41,778 nucleotides of DNA from the NCBI GenBank assembly GCA_020639095.1, contig JACKHH010000028.1, positions 1 through 41,778 of the forward strand. The letters are read 5' to 3'. Shown here in pieces: positions 8,287-16,169 of the stretch. Within the stretch, counting starts at the first letter, position 1. Every line of letters starts with the position of its first letter. The position numbers and the translations under genes were made by a program. The DNA comes from Phycisphaerales bacterium (GTDB lineage Bacteria > Planctomycetota > Phycisphaerae > UBA1845). The notes under the pieces were generated by a model. The model made no database searches. It was not told where the DNA came from and saw nothing but the letters and a program-made list of their open reading frames with translations.

Positions 8287-8951
8287 TCACCGAGAACGTA
8301 ACCCTGTCCACGGCGCGTGTGGATCAGCGGGGGGAGAGTGGGGTGTTCCAATTTCTTGCGCAGGTAGCCGATGTAAACGTCCACGACGTTGCTCTCTGCC
8401 GAATCGTGAAAGCTGTAAAGGTGTTCCCAAACGTCGGTACGGGTGACTACTTCGCCGGCGCGCATGGCCAGGAATTCCAGTAGCGCATATTCGCGAGCCG
8501 TAAGTTCGATGTTGCGGTCGCCCCGACGGACGGTGCGGGCTGCGGTATTCACTTCCAGATCTTGGACACGAATCAGCGGGTTGGCTATGTCGTACCCGCG
8601 TCGCGTGATCGCGCGCACCCTCGCCATGAGTTCTTCGAACGCGAACGGTTTGGTGAGATAGTCGTCCGCACCCAAGTCGAGGCCGTACACGCGATCCGCG
8701 ACGGTGTCCTTGGCGGTAAGCAGGAGGACGGGCGTAGTTCCGTCGGCGTCGCGGATTTTGCGCAGGATTGTCAGTCCGTCGATTCTCGGCAACATGATGT
8801 CGAGTATGATCGCGTCATAGGTGTTCGCTTGCGCATACCACAGACCTTCTTCGCCGTCCTGCGCGCTGTCCACCGCGAAACCCGCTTCCCCCAGTCCCTG
8901 TGCGATGGACAAGCGCAGCGGGGCGTAGTCTTCGACGATCAGCACACGCAT
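8283..8951 (-). CDS. OmpR/PhoB-family response regulator
   Basis: The 222-residue regulator has a complete receiver: the acidic pair in IVEDY, the phosphoacceptor Asp in ILDIMLPRIDG and the Lys in YLTKPF. A winged-helix DNA-binding domain follows (RDNIELTAREYALLEFLA-type start, ending in TRRGQGYVLGE). It is closest in pattern to the QseB/CusR group. The gene is followed by its cognate kinase with an ATGA overlap and preceded by a PepSY-domain protein gene 57 bases upstream on the same strand. The likely targets include that operon, possibly through the palindrome at 9570-9587, although OmpR-type regulators usually prefer direct repeats. Confidence 0.95.
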   Translation of the reverse strand: MRVLIVEDYAPLRLSIAQGLGEAGFAVDSAQDGEEGLWYAQANTYDAIILDIMLPRIDGLTILRKIRDADGTTPVLLLTAKDTVADRVYGLDLGADDYLTKPFAFEELMARVRAITRRGYDIANPLIRVQDLEVNTAARTVRRGDRNIELTAREYALLEFLAMRAGEVVTRTDVWEHLYSFHDSAESNVVDVYIGYLRKKLEHPTLPPLIHTRRGQGYVLGE

Positions 8952-9008
8952 GACGCAACAGGATGCAGCGAGGTATGCCGGTGGTCAATTCGCAGGTGAA
9001 CGCCCCGA

Positions 9009-9530
9009 TCAATTGTCGTCGTCATCATCGTCATCGTCCGCATCATCGTCGTCGCCGTGGTCGCGCCCGTGGTGTACGTCCTTGCCGGCAGGGGTGAGGA
9101 GTACTTCGTGCGACTTGCCGTTGGCGCGCCCTTCCAACTCGTAGAGAACGATTGTCTTGCGTTCGACTTTGACCTTGGCATCGGCTCCAAAGTGGTTTGC
9201 CGCAGCCGCTTGCACAGCCGGGGGTGCGTCGGCCAGCGCGATCGTTTCCTCCATCTCCAGGAGTGTTCCATCGGCGGTGACGCTCGCTTCGTGTGTCGTG
9301 CCGTTCGCCTGCCACTCGGCTTCGTAAACAGTCGCGCCGTGTTTCCGCTCCTGCTCCACCTCGGTGATGGTGGAACCCGCTGCGAGTTTTGTGAGTGCTG
9401 TGCGCGCGGCTTCGGGGATTTGATCCAGTGCCGTCTTCTCGTCACCGCCAGCCGATGAGACAAAGCATAGCGCGACGAGCGCGGTCATGCCCGTTCCAAT
9501 CCTTGCCCATCGCTGCATTCGTGTCGTCAT
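9009..9530 (-). CDS. Secreted PepSY-like protein with poly-aspartate tail
   Basis: This 173-residue protein starts at ATG 9530 behind an excellent GGAGGT site six bases away. A signal peptide is visible (WARIGTGMTALVALCFVSSAGG). Two PepSY-like units follow: IPEAARTALTKLAAGSTITEVEQE with YEAEWQANGTTHEASV, then APPAVQAAAANHFGADAKVKVERK with YELEGRANGKSHEVLL. PepSY-like domains are periplasmic and are often encoded beside two-component systems. The C-terminus is highly acidic, with a His-containing linker (HHGRDHG) and then a tail made almost wholly of Asp, suggesting metal or calcium binding. The gene heads an operon with the regulator and kinase downstream. Function as a metal-responsive accessory protein is inferred, not shown. 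Confidence 0.8.
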   Translation of the reverse strand: MTTRMQRWARIGTGMTALVALCFVSSAGGDEKTALDQIPEAARTALTKLAAGSTITEVEQERKHGATVYEAEWQANGTTHEASVTADGTLLEMEETIALADAPPAVQAAAANHFGADAKVKVERKTIVLYELEGRANGKSHEVLLTPAGKDVHHGRDHGDDDDADDDDDDDDN

Positions 9531-9569
9531 TTCAGTACCTCCGTGCAAATGGTAATAGGTGCATTCCTT

Positions 9570-9587
9570 CCGTGATCCCGATCACGG
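9570..9587. promoter_or_regulatory. Perfect palindrome upstream of the PepSY/two-component operon
   Basis: CCGTGATC-CC-GATCACGG is a perfect 8-base inverted repeat with a 2-base centre, 40 bases before ATG 9530. The position fits an operator for a dimeric regulator of the PepSY-regulator-kinase operon. The identity of the binding protein is unknown. Confidence 0.5.
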
Positions 9588-9717
9588 ACGCCTATTCTGA
9601 TACCGCAACACGGATGAGAGGAGAATGAGAACTAGATGACGTTTTTGAAAGCTGGACGGGCTGGCCATGGCGACACCGCGCCGGTATGCGTGCTCCTGGC
9701 ACGTTGGGCTGGGTGAT

Positions 9718-10548
9718 TCACTCGGAGGTCCGTTCCGCTTCCGCTGGAACAGATGCGAATCCGGCCACGAGTGGATGTTCGTCGCCGCTCAGGCGTTGGA
9801 CGAGTGCTTTCGTGCGGAACGCAGGGTGCTGTTGCACGATTGCGGCTGCGTAGAGTCTGGCCCACCATTGGTCGTGGTTGGCGAGCTTGGCGAGTTCTTC
9901 CGCGGCTTGTGGTTCGATTGTGTTTTCGTCGAGGAATCCATTGCGCTGCTTCCAGAGCACTTCGCTGATGACGTGGTCCGCCATCAGGATTTCGCGCAGG
10001 GATGCGGGCTTGTGAACGCTTGAGGCGCGGAGCATGGTGCGCAGCGCTTGACTCGGGTCGACCGTGTACATGTGCTCGACGAGGCCGAGGGGGATGGGTC
10101 GGTCCTCACGGACCGCGGTGGCGATGATCGCACGGTATGTCGAGAAGTTCGGCGGGCGATCGGCTGACCGATCTTCGTAACCGCCGAGCATGTTGCCAAC
10201 CTGGGCTTTGAGTGACGCGTCGTCGCTTTCGAGCAGCGGGACGAGGGCTTGGACCACCGTGTCGTCGGGGATTTTGAATTCGCGAATGACCGTGCCCGCG
10301 AGCAGCGCGTCGCGTTCGTTGTCAGCCGTTGTGGTGAAGATGGCCAGCTGTTGAAGGAGGGCGGTGCGATCAGCCGTATCGGCTTGGCGGATGCGGTCCC
10401 ATGCCGTTTGCTTCGCGCCGGCGTCTTCGGTTGACGCGATGGTGCGCAGGTCGGTCTGGATCGCGTCATTTGCTGCCGGTACGGCCGCGATGCATGCCGC
10501 GGCGAGCAGCGCCGCCATTACGAATTTCCCCAGCGTTCGTGCGTACAT
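9718..10548 (-). CDS. Secreted HEAT-like repeat protein, unknown function
   Basis: This 276-residue protein has a signal peptide (FVMAALLAAACIAAVPAAN). The mature part is alpha-helical with short repeated helix pairs such as DDTVVQALVPLLESDDASLKAQV, reminiscent of HEAT-like repeats, which serve as protein-binding scaffolds. No enzyme motif is visible. ATG 10548 is preceded by GGGAG. It begins 16 bases after the stop of the dockerin/hydrolase gene on the same strand, so both are probably one operon and both products are exported. A functional link between them is an inference from this spacing. Confidence 0.65.
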   Translation of the reverse strand: MYARTLGKFVMAALLAAACIAAVPAANDAIQTDLRTIASTEDAGAKQTAWDRIRQADTADRTALLQQLAIFTTTADNERDALLAGTVIREFKIPDDTVVQALVPLLESDDASLKAQVGNMLGGYEDRSADRPPNFSTYRAIIATAVREDRPIPLGLVEHMYTVDPSQALRTMLRASSVHKPASLREILMADHVISEVLWKQRNGFLDENTIEPQAAEELAKLANHDQWWARLYAAAIVQQHPAFRTKALVQRLSGDEHPLVAGFASVPAEAERTSE

Positions 10549-10564
10549 ACTTCGCGTACTCCCT

Positions 10565-11905
10565 TCAGCGCGTGATGCGCGGTGTCAGCGTTGACTCCAT
10601 GAGGCTGCGGACCTGAATGTAGTCGTCGACCTCGAAGTGCGTCGAGTTCGCGCCCCACGGGGTGGTTTCTACGTCGAGCCCGGTGGGCGGCGGGTTGGAG
10701 TTTGTGACCGGGCCGCCATCCAAGCCGAGGTCTTCAAAGAACGAGCCGTGCTGGTAGTGGTTCAGGTGATAGGCACTGCTCGGCGGGCGGCGCAGCTCCT
10801 GGTTCACGTCGATGTCGGAGTTGTTGCGGACCGAATCCACGTACGACGTGTAGCCGATTGTGAAAAGGCCAAGGCCGGCGCGGTTCACGTCGAGGCGGTC
10901 AGCCAGGCTGTAGGTCGATCCTCCGCCGTGGCTGTAGCCGAAGATGGCGATCTCGTCCACGAGGCGGTGCTGGATCGCGGTCGCGGTTTCGTTGTAGACC
11001 GCGCCGGAGCCATCGGCAGATACGTTGTCCTCGTCGTACATGTGCACGTCAAAACCAAGTCCGTAGAGCGCTGTGCCCACGACGAAGGTGCCGCTGTTGG
11101 CTTCGACGGGCACGGTTGGTACCTGGCCTTCGCCGCCCAGCGCGAGCACGATGCCGTGGAACGTGTGGAACGTGAGGCTGTCCTTCACGACGTTCGAGAA
11201 GGCGGGCTCAACCTGCAAGGTAGCGACGCCGTGCACGGCTGACTCCCATTCGACCCACAAGGTCAGCGACGTTTCGGTCGGGCCGACGGGCAGCGGTACC
11301 GATTTCGTGCTGGGGAAAACGATATTGGTGCCGGGCTGCTTGTTGCGCGTGGTCCAGATGGTCATCGCGCTGGTGCTTTTGCGCAGCGTGAGTTCGGCGC
11401 CGGGCGGATCGACAGTGAGGACGACTTCGATGAGGTCGTCCTCGCCCGACGGGTCGGCGTCGCCGTTGTTGATGCGGATGCCGGGTCCGAGCTGCTCATC
11501 GTTTTCCCAATCGTCAGGCACGGCTGTCCGCGCGAAGGGGAAGTATGCGGTGCCGTGCTGCGGGCGATACGCTGTCAGGTTGGCGAGTGTCCCCGGTGCG
11601 CCGGTGCAGTCGGGCGGGGCTTCGTCCGAAACGCCCGCGAAGAGCCGCATGAAGATCGCGTAATCGGCGAGGTCGATCGCGCCGTTGCCGTCGAGATCGG
11701 CGCAGGCGCATGTTGCGAACGATTGTGGGTCCTCGCCGATGCAGGAGTTCAGCAGCGCGAAGTCGACCGACGTGGCAAAGCCGTCACCATCCAGGTCGCC
11801 GCAGCCGGCCGTGCATTCGCTGATGCCGGCGTACGCCGATCCAGCGGCAGCACAAATCACGAACAAGGCGATGACGATCGTTTTTCCCTGGCACCGAATC
11901 CCCAT
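10565..11905 (-). CDS. Secreted protein with dockerin-like calcium loops and alpha/beta-hydrolase-like part
   Basis: A signal peptide (IVIALFVICAAAGSAYA) precedes two calcium-binding loops: GDLDGDGFATSVDFALL (residues 36-52) and ADLDGNGAIDLADYAIF (69-85). This is the dockerin-type pair found in many planctomycete exported proteins. The C-terminal half contains IFGYSHGGGS around residue 325, matching the GxSxG nucleophile elbow of alpha/beta hydrolases, with possible acid and His residues later (for example THFEVDDY). I infer a secreted esterase or lipase-like enzyme; the complete triad cannot be confirmed by eye. Cellulosomal dockerins are usually C-terminal, whereas these loops are N-terminal, so a cohesin partner is not implied. 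It is likely co-transcribed with the HEAT-like gene downstream. Confidence 0.75.
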   Translation of the reverse strand: MGIRCQGKTIVIALFVICAAAGSAYAGISECTAGCGDLDGDGFATSVDFALLNSCIGEDPQSFATCACADLDGNGAIDLADYAIFMRLFAGVSDEAPPDCTGAPGTLANLTAYRPQHGTAYFPFARTAVPDDWENDEQLGPGIRINNGDADPSGEDDLIEVVLTVDPPGAELTLRKSTSAMTIWTTRNKQPGTNIVFPSTKSVPLPVGPTETSLTLWVEWESAVHGVATLQVEPAFSNVVKDSLTFHTFHGIVLALGGEGQVPTVPVEANSGTFVVGTALYGLGFDVHMYDEDNVSADGSGAVYNETATAIQHRLVDEIAIFGYSHGGGSTYSLADRLDVNRAGLGLFTIGYTSYVDSVRNNSDIDVNQELRRPPSSAYHLNHYQHGSFFEDLGLDGGPVTNSNPPPTGLDVETTPWGANSTHFEVDDYIQVRSLMESTLTPRITR

Positions 11906-12075
11906 GACGACCCAGCATAGAAAGTTGTCGGCGTGGTTACCAGTGTTGCGAGGAGTTCGGCGGCAAAGGCATGTTGCCGCATCGCTGTAGGGGTATCCAG
12001 GGGGTTGTTACGTCCTGGAATCACAGCCACAATGCGTCTTGATCAACCGTTGCACGTTTGTCCAGGAGCATCCTC

Positions 12076-13002
12076 ATGTCGTTGAAATCTTCGGCAGTCC
12101 TTTCCTTGATCGCGATGTTCGCTCTGGCCTTTTGCGGTTGCAGCCAGCGGAAGTCCTGCGCGTCGTGCGCGCCTTGCGCATCTGCGCTAAAGAGCGTTGC
12201 TCCCACGCCGCACGCGGACAAGTCCGAGCGTGCGATCGACTATCGCCGTTACCCGGTCGATGGTCGCGGGTTCAGCCCGGTGGGCAAGTTCCTCGCGAGC
12301 GCCGAGCCGGTGGTCGATGACGCCGAGGGGTCGCTGAATCCCTACGTGCTGCGCGTGATCGAAGCGTACCCGACTGACGGTTCATATCCGTATCACTGCA
12401 AGCCGCTCGAGTACGATATCTACAACGGCGTGACCGAGGACATCTGGTATCAGGGGCGGGTGGTGGCGAAAGCCTATCCCGACGGCTCGCGGTGCAGCTA
12501 TTGCTGCGGGCTGACGTTTGAGATTTTCTGCCGGGCGATGGAGCTGCGCAATCGGGCGAAGGGCCTTCAGCCGGACGCGTTCAACGGCATGTGCTTCACC
12601 GATCTCTTCAACCTGTTGCAACTTTGGTACATCGAGGGGAAGGGCGACAGCCCGCAGCGCGGCATCGTTGCGTACGGGCTTGGGCGGGCGATCGAGGATT
12701 GGGAAGAGGCGAAGGCCGGCGACTTCTGCGACTTCAGTCGCAACAACAAGACCGGCCACTCGGTGATTTTCCTGGAGTGGACGCGCGATGATGCCGGTAA
12801 GATCACGGGTATGAAATACTTCTCGTCAAACAGTAAAGGCGTGGGCCCGCAGACCGAGTACTTCTCCGACACCGGCGGCAAGCTGCTGCGCAAGTGGGTG
12901 CGCCTCGCCCGCGTGGGCAGCATCGACGCATACAAGCCGTTCAATCGATTGGATATTCCCCAGCGCCAAGCCTACGCCCCGACCCAGCCGGGGAGGTCGT
13001 AG
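12076..13002 (+). CDS. Lipoprotein with Cys/His motifs, possible NlpC/P60- or CHAP-like enzyme
   Basis: This 308-residue protein starts at ATG 12076 behind AGGAG (12063-12067). The signal segment (VLSLIAMFALAFCGC) ends at Cys20/Cys22, predicting a lipoprotein. A Cys-rich stretch follows (CASCAPCAS). The folded part has SRCSYCCGLTFE (residues 138-149) and, later, GDFCDFSRNNKTGHSVIFLEW (from 215), with a His at 228. The order Cys at a helix start, then G-H-S-V-I-F on a strand, resembles NlpC/P60 or CHAP amidases, which cleave peptidoglycan peptides or similar amides. The resemblance is in the motif pattern only, so the assignment is tentative. Gene starts divergently from the dockerin/hydrolase gene, with 170 bases between them. 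Confidence 0.6.
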   Translation: MSLKSSAVLSLIAMFALAFCGCSQRKSCASCAPCASALKSVAPTPHADKSERAIDYRRYPVDGRGFSPVGKFLASAEPVVDDAEGSLNPYVLRVIEAYPTDGSYPYHCKPLEYDIYNGVTEDIWYQGRVVAKAYPDGSRCSYCCGLTFEIFCRAMELRNRAKGLQPDAFNGMCFTDLFNLLQLWYIEGKGDSPQRGIVAYGLGRAIEDWEEAKAGDFCDFSRNNKTGHSVIFLEWTRDDAGKITGMKYFSSNSKGVGPQTEYFSDTGGKLLRKWVRLARVGSIDAYKPFNRLDIPQRQAYAPTQPGRS

Positions 13003-13037
13003 GTGCGCAAATGGTTAGGGCGCCTATCAATATTCCC

Positions 13038-13087
13038 GTGGGACCGGCTTGCCAGCCGGTCATGACCGGTTAGAAAACCGGTCCCAC
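13038..13087. repeat. 50-base bimodular palindromic repeat, copy 1
   Basis: Outer arms GTGGGACCGG/CCGGTCCCAC enclose an inner palindrome CCGGTCATGACCGG. It sits 35 bases after the lipoprotein gene. Related copies lie at 18307-18360, 19044-19095 and 20862-20913; the 19044 copy is an almost exact reverse complement of this one, with one difference. Confidence 0.9.
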
Positions 13088-13175
13088 AAAGTATTGCCAT
13101 CGGTTCATCGTCTCACGTGCGAACGCGCCATGTCGCTGCTCCGCGACCTCGGATACCGCCCCAAGCTCAGCGGCC

Positions 13176-13202
13176 GGGTGGCCCACCCCGTTGCGGGGTG
13201 GG
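13176..13202. repeat. REP-like palindrome, degenerate copy
   Basis: GGGTGGCCCACCCCG-TTG-CGGGGTGGG forms a hairpin with a 9-base perfect stem (13182-13190 with 13194-13202). Its second half has lost the final match to the GGGTGGC end. It is related to the intact palindrome at 13832-13864 and lies 76 bases from the transposase relic. Confidence 0.7.
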
Positions 13203-13277
13203 GTCGCGATGATCCGGCGACTGCATGTGGCGCCACTTCGTCGACGATCCGCACCAGAGCAGTGGCCAGGCGCCGTC

Positions 13278-13421
13278 TCAGTCCATCCGCAGGATCGACG
13301 CGTCGCAGAGGTCGTAGTGGCGGTAGCTGCTCCAATTCCAGTCATCGGCTGTGGCCACCAGGCACACGCCGAACTTCGTGTGCATGTACTTGAGCTCGTC
13401 TCGACCAACATGCGTAAAGCT
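13278..13421 (-). pseudogene. C-terminal remnant of a REP-associated tyrosine (Y1-type) transposase
   Basis: Read on the minus strand, 47 codons give DELKYMHTKFGVCLVATADD, then WNWSSYRHYD and finally RMD before a stop at 13278. This matches the conserved end of RAYT/IS200-like transposases, typically ELxYMHxNPVKxGLV, then DWxWSSYRHY. The NPVKRG stretch is corrupted (TKFGVC). An in-frame stop lies just upstream, and the catalytic HUH and Tyr region is missing. So it is a relic with no activity. Palindromes of the kind such transposases mobilise flank it at 13176 and 13832. Confidence 0.75.
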
Positions 13422-13831
13422 CTAACGATTCAGAGTGCTGCAACGCGCGACGCAAGAACTCAGCAAGTTTTGTTCGTGAGTCGCGCTTTTGACCTTTCAG
13501 GAAGTTCATCGGCGGATCAGCGCTGGATTGAAAACCGCACCCGCATCCTTCGTGTGCGCCGGACGTAGCAGACATGAGGCTTCGAGAAATGCTCAATACG
13601 GGCTGTGGCGCCTCGCAAATCGTCAACACAGAAGCCCGGGCATTCATCGTTCCACGGCTGGCGTGGAGCGGAACATCCGAACCGACGTAGACCATCAAGC
13701 ACATGCCACCAGTATAATGTTGATTTGTGTCATCAGGAATCGACTGATCAGCGGAGTCCTGAAAGCCACAGCCAAGGTATCTGCACCGGCAAGGCGTATG
13801 TCGAACTTGGCGTGAGCGACAAAGCTCGGCT

Positions 13832-13864
13832 GGGTGGCCCATCCCATGAAGGGATGGGCCACCC
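13832..13864. repeat. REP-like palindrome, intact copy
   Basis: GGGTGGCCCATCCC and GGGATGGGCCACCC form a perfect 14-base stem around the 5-base loop ATGAA. The GGGTGGC end is shared with the palindromes at 2153 and 37315, so they may belong to one broad family. Confidence 0.85.
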
Positions 13865-14066
13865 GACCCAATAGCAAATTGAGTGTGATCATCCATTTTG
13901 GGACCAGAACTAAGACTTTGCTGGATGGGCGCCTGTTTGTTGTTTACCGCTCAACAACCATGGCGCGCCGAAAGGCATTGGTTGATGTCACGGTGGCCCA
14001 CATCCGATTGGGCTTGATTTGCCCGAACTTCTATGTTCGGGGTAGCTGACGATGGCGGAAACATGA

Positions 14067-15065
14067 CTACAGCAATTCCGCGATCTGAATCCCGTTTAGG
14101 GCTGCGCCTTTTCTTAGTTGGTCGCCGGCTATGAACATTTCTATGCCGCGGTTGTCGTTGCGGCTTATGTCTTGGCGGATTCTGCCTACCAGTACGTCGT
14201 CCTGGCCGCTGGCTTCTATGGGCATGGGGAAGTGTTGCGGGCTGCGTTGGTCCACGATCTTCACGCCGGGGGCGTCTTTCAGGATGGCTCTCACTTCATC
14301 CGGCGTGATCGGATTGGTGAATTCCAAATTGATCGACTCGCTGTGAGCGCGCATCACCGGTACGCGTACGCAGGTCGCGGCGATGTTGATCGCCTCGGTG
14401 TGGAACATCTTGCGCGTCTCGTTCACCATCTTCATCTCTTCAGTGTTGTAGCCGTTCTCGTAGAGATCGGAGTTGTGGCTGAAGAGGTTGAACGCGTACT
14501 GGAAGGGCATCAGCTTGGGCTGTGCCGGTTTGCCGTCGAGCACATCGCGGGTCTGCTGTTCGAGTTCATTCATCGCGGCTTGGCCGGCGCCGCTGGCGGC
14601 TTGATAGGTGCTGACCACCATGCGTTTGACCGGGTTGGCGCGGTGGAGCGGCCACACGGGCACGACCATGATGATGGTCGAGCAGTTGGGATTTGCAATA
14701 ACGCCCTTGTGGGCCTTCACATCCTCGGGATTCACTTCGGGCACGACGAGCGGCGTCGCGGGGTCCATGCGAAATGCCGACGAATTGTCGACCACCACGC
14801 AGCCAGCCGCGGCTGCGATCGGCGCGTACTGCTTGCTGATCCCCCCACCCGCGCTGAAGAACGCGAGATCAACGCCGTTGAAGCTGTCGGGGCCGAGTTC
14901 CTCGACTGTCAGTTCGTTGCCTTTGAGCGGAATGCGTTTGCCCGCGCTGCGCGCCGAAGCGAGCAGTCGCACCTTCTTCGCGGGCAGTCCGCGCTGTTCG
15001 AGCAGCGCGAGGAATTCCAAACCAACGGCACCGGTGGCACCGACAACAGCAACGCAGTCAAACAT
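14067..15065 (-). CDS. asd: Aspartate-semialdehyde dehydrogenase
   Basis: This NADPH enzyme converts aspartyl-4-phosphate to aspartate-4-semialdehyde, the branch point to lysine/diaminopimelate, threonine and methionine. The 332-residue protein shows the Rossmann motif VVGATGAVG (residues 7-15), the catalytic Cys128 in NPNCST, STYQAASGAG, and RVPVMRAHSE carrying the conserved His. The end (GAALNGIQIAELL) is typical of the family. ATG 15065 was chosen because it puts the Rossmann strand at the N-terminus and AGGGTGA lies just upstream; a longer frame from 15206 lacks support. The gene points away from the ATP synthase locus, with 286 bases between the two starts. Confidence 0.97.
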   Translation of the reverse strand: MFDCVAVVGATGAVGLEFLALLEQRGLPAKKVRLLASARSAGKRIPLKGNELTVEELGPDSFNGVDLAFFSAGGGISKQYAPIAAAAGCVVVDNSSAFRMDPATPLVVPEVNPEDVKAHKGVIANPNCSTIIMVVPVWPLHRANPVKRMVVSTYQAASGAGQAAMNELEQQTRDVLDGKPAQPKLMPFQYAFNLFSHNSDLYENGYNTEEMKMVNETRKMFHTEAINIAATCVRVPVMRAHSESINLEFTNPITPDEVRAILKDAPGVKIVDQRSPQHFPMPIEASGQDDVLVGRIRQDISRNDNRGIEMFIAGDQLRKGAALNGIQIAELL

Positions 15066-15214
15066 CTCGAAGTCACCCTGCAAAGCAGTCAAAATAGGTA
15101 AATTTCGGGCCGCACTAGAACAACTTTCGGTCCATGGTAGACGGTAGCAAAAGGCCCCTGGATCGTCAATCGCGGGGGGTGGTGTTGGGGGACAAGTAGT
15201 TGTCATTTAAGGGG

Positions 15215-15244
15215 TTGACTCTGCCGCTGGCGGGTTGCTAGACT
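15215..15244 (+). promoter_or_regulatory. Sigma70-like promoter of the ATP synthase locus
   Basis: TTGACT (15215-15220) and TAGACT (15239-15244) are separated by 18 bases. They lie about 108 bases before the first gene of the atp cluster. Downstream, AGCGC...GCGCT followed by TCTCTTTTTT (about 15278-15306) could be a weak leader hairpin. No other comparable promoter is evident before atpB. Confidence 0.6.
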
Positions 15245-15351
15245 ACCGCCCCGCGCCGGCGAGCGGAGAGGTAACGAGCGCGTAAGTCAAGCGCTTCTCT
15301 TTTTTCTCCGCGTTTGTGACAAACGTAACGAAGTCACCGGCGGAGCGCGGA

Positions 15352-15681
15352 ATGCGGGACGATCACAAGAGCGATTCGAGCGATTCTTCGAAGCCATCTG
15401 ACGCCGGTCGAAAGGGCGGCGACAGCGGCAACAAGCTCGGTCCCTCGCTGTGGGGTCTCGCGGGGATGGGTTTCGATCTCGCGGCTGCTGTTGCGGGATT
15501 CACACTCATCGGCTGGTGGGCGGACAGTCACTGGAACACATCGCCGCGTTACACGGTGGTCGGAGTTGTTTTGGGGCTGATCGGTGGGATGTACAACCTG
15601 CTGCGGCGGGCGTTGAAGGCGTCGAAAGACGCGAATCAAGCCTTTCGCGAGCACGACACCCACGATAATCGCGACACCTAA
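15352..15681 (+). CDS. AtpZ-like (ATPase gene 1 family) membrane protein
   Basis: This 109-residue protein opens the ATP synthase cluster. After a hydrophilic Ser/Asp/Gly-rich N-terminus it has two membrane helices: GFDLAAAVAGFTLIGWWAD and VVGVVLGLIGGMYNLLRRA. The pattern G..L.GWW.D...NTSP...VVG..LGL.GG..N matches the family encoded before atpB in many operons, thought to help ion supply (Mg2+ or Ca2+) or assembly of the enzyme; its role is not settled. ATG 15352 follows GGAG at six bases; GTG 15316 would add 12 residues. Confidence 0.8.
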   Translation: MRDDHKSDSSDSSKPSDAGRKGGDSGNKLGPSLWGLAGMGFDLAAAVAGFTLIGWWADSHWNTSPRYTVVGVVLGLIGGMYNLLRRALKASKDANQAFREHDTHDNRDT

Positions 15682-15728
15682 GGTGATTGCGACGCTCAGA
15701 GGATCGCACCGGAAGATCGGATGACCGC

Positions 15729-16169
15729 ATGACTGGGCGGGCGGACAACTTCGCCAGCCGTTACCTGCGGGTGGTTCTTCTGAGCGTGGTGCTTGGCGCT
15801 TTGATCGCCGCCATCGGTTTTCTGCCGACGCGGCGAATCGCGGGCGATGCCGGATTGACAGCCATGCTCGCGGGCTGTGCGATTGCGGTGCTCGCGGGTT
15901 GGGGCGGAGGCCTCGTCGCCTGTCAGACGGGCGGGACCGCAGCCGACCGTGTTAACCGCATGCTGGGGGCAACGGCATTGCGGTTGGTCGTGGCGGCTGG
16001 TCTTGCGGTCGCGGCGGCGCTGAGCGGGATGTTTGCGATCAAACCGCTGCTGCTTTGGGTGGCGATCGCGTATATGGTCACGCTCGCGGGCGAAACGGTG
16101 CTGATCGTGCGGTGGGTGAAATCGGATCATCCACCGAGTGGAACTGAGAAAGACTCGAAGTCGACATGA
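15729..16169 (+). CDS. atpI: AtpI-like ATP synthase assembly protein
   Basis: This 146-residue protein has four predicted membrane helices (VVLLSVVLGALIAAIGFL, AMLAGCAIAVLAGWGGG, LRLVVAAGLAVAAALSGM, LLLWVAIAYMVTLAGETVLIV). Its size, topology and place directly before atpB match AtpI (uncI), a chaperone for c-ring assembly. Sequence conservation in this family is low, so the call rests mainly on context. ATG 15729 was chosen over the earlier TTG 15687 because it is closer to the first helix. Its stop overlaps the atpB start by four bases (ATGA), indicating coupled translation. Confidence 0.75.
   Translation: MTGRADNFASRYLRVVLLSVVLGALIAAIGFLPTRRIAGDAGLTAMLAGCAIAVLAGWGGGLVACQTGGTAADRVNRMLGATALRLVVAAGLAVAAALSGMFAIKPLLLWVAIAYMVTLAGETVLIVRWVKSDHPPSGTEKDSKST

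Larger units (their letters stand above)
13003..14066. other. Gene-poor zone of about 1.06 kb with repeats and transposase debris
   Basis: No intact gene is supported here. It holds one copy of the 50-base palindromic repeat (13038-13087), two GGGTGGCCCA-type palindromes (13176-13202 and 13832-13864) and a decayed transposase end (13278-13421). Two short stretches near 13505-13555 and 13745-13790 look like diverged copies of each other: both read GCGFQ-[D/S]-SAD on the minus strand in one frame. The zone separates two convergent genes. Confidence 0.7.

Noticed and set aside
6962..8446. 494-codon frame on the plus strand opposite the histidine kinase
   Set aside because: It is a high-GC shadow of the kinase and regulator genes, whose motifs are unambiguous. 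Its product is Ser/Arg-rich with no family pattern.
13342..13896. 184-codon minus-strand frame in the repeat zone
   Set aside because: It crosses two palindromes and the transposase relic in a different frame; the sequence is Cys/Arg-rich with no ribosome-binding site.
14118..15101. 327-codon plus-strand frame opposite asd
   Set aside because: Antisense to a clear aspartate-semialdehyde dehydrogenase; no ribosome-binding site or known domain.
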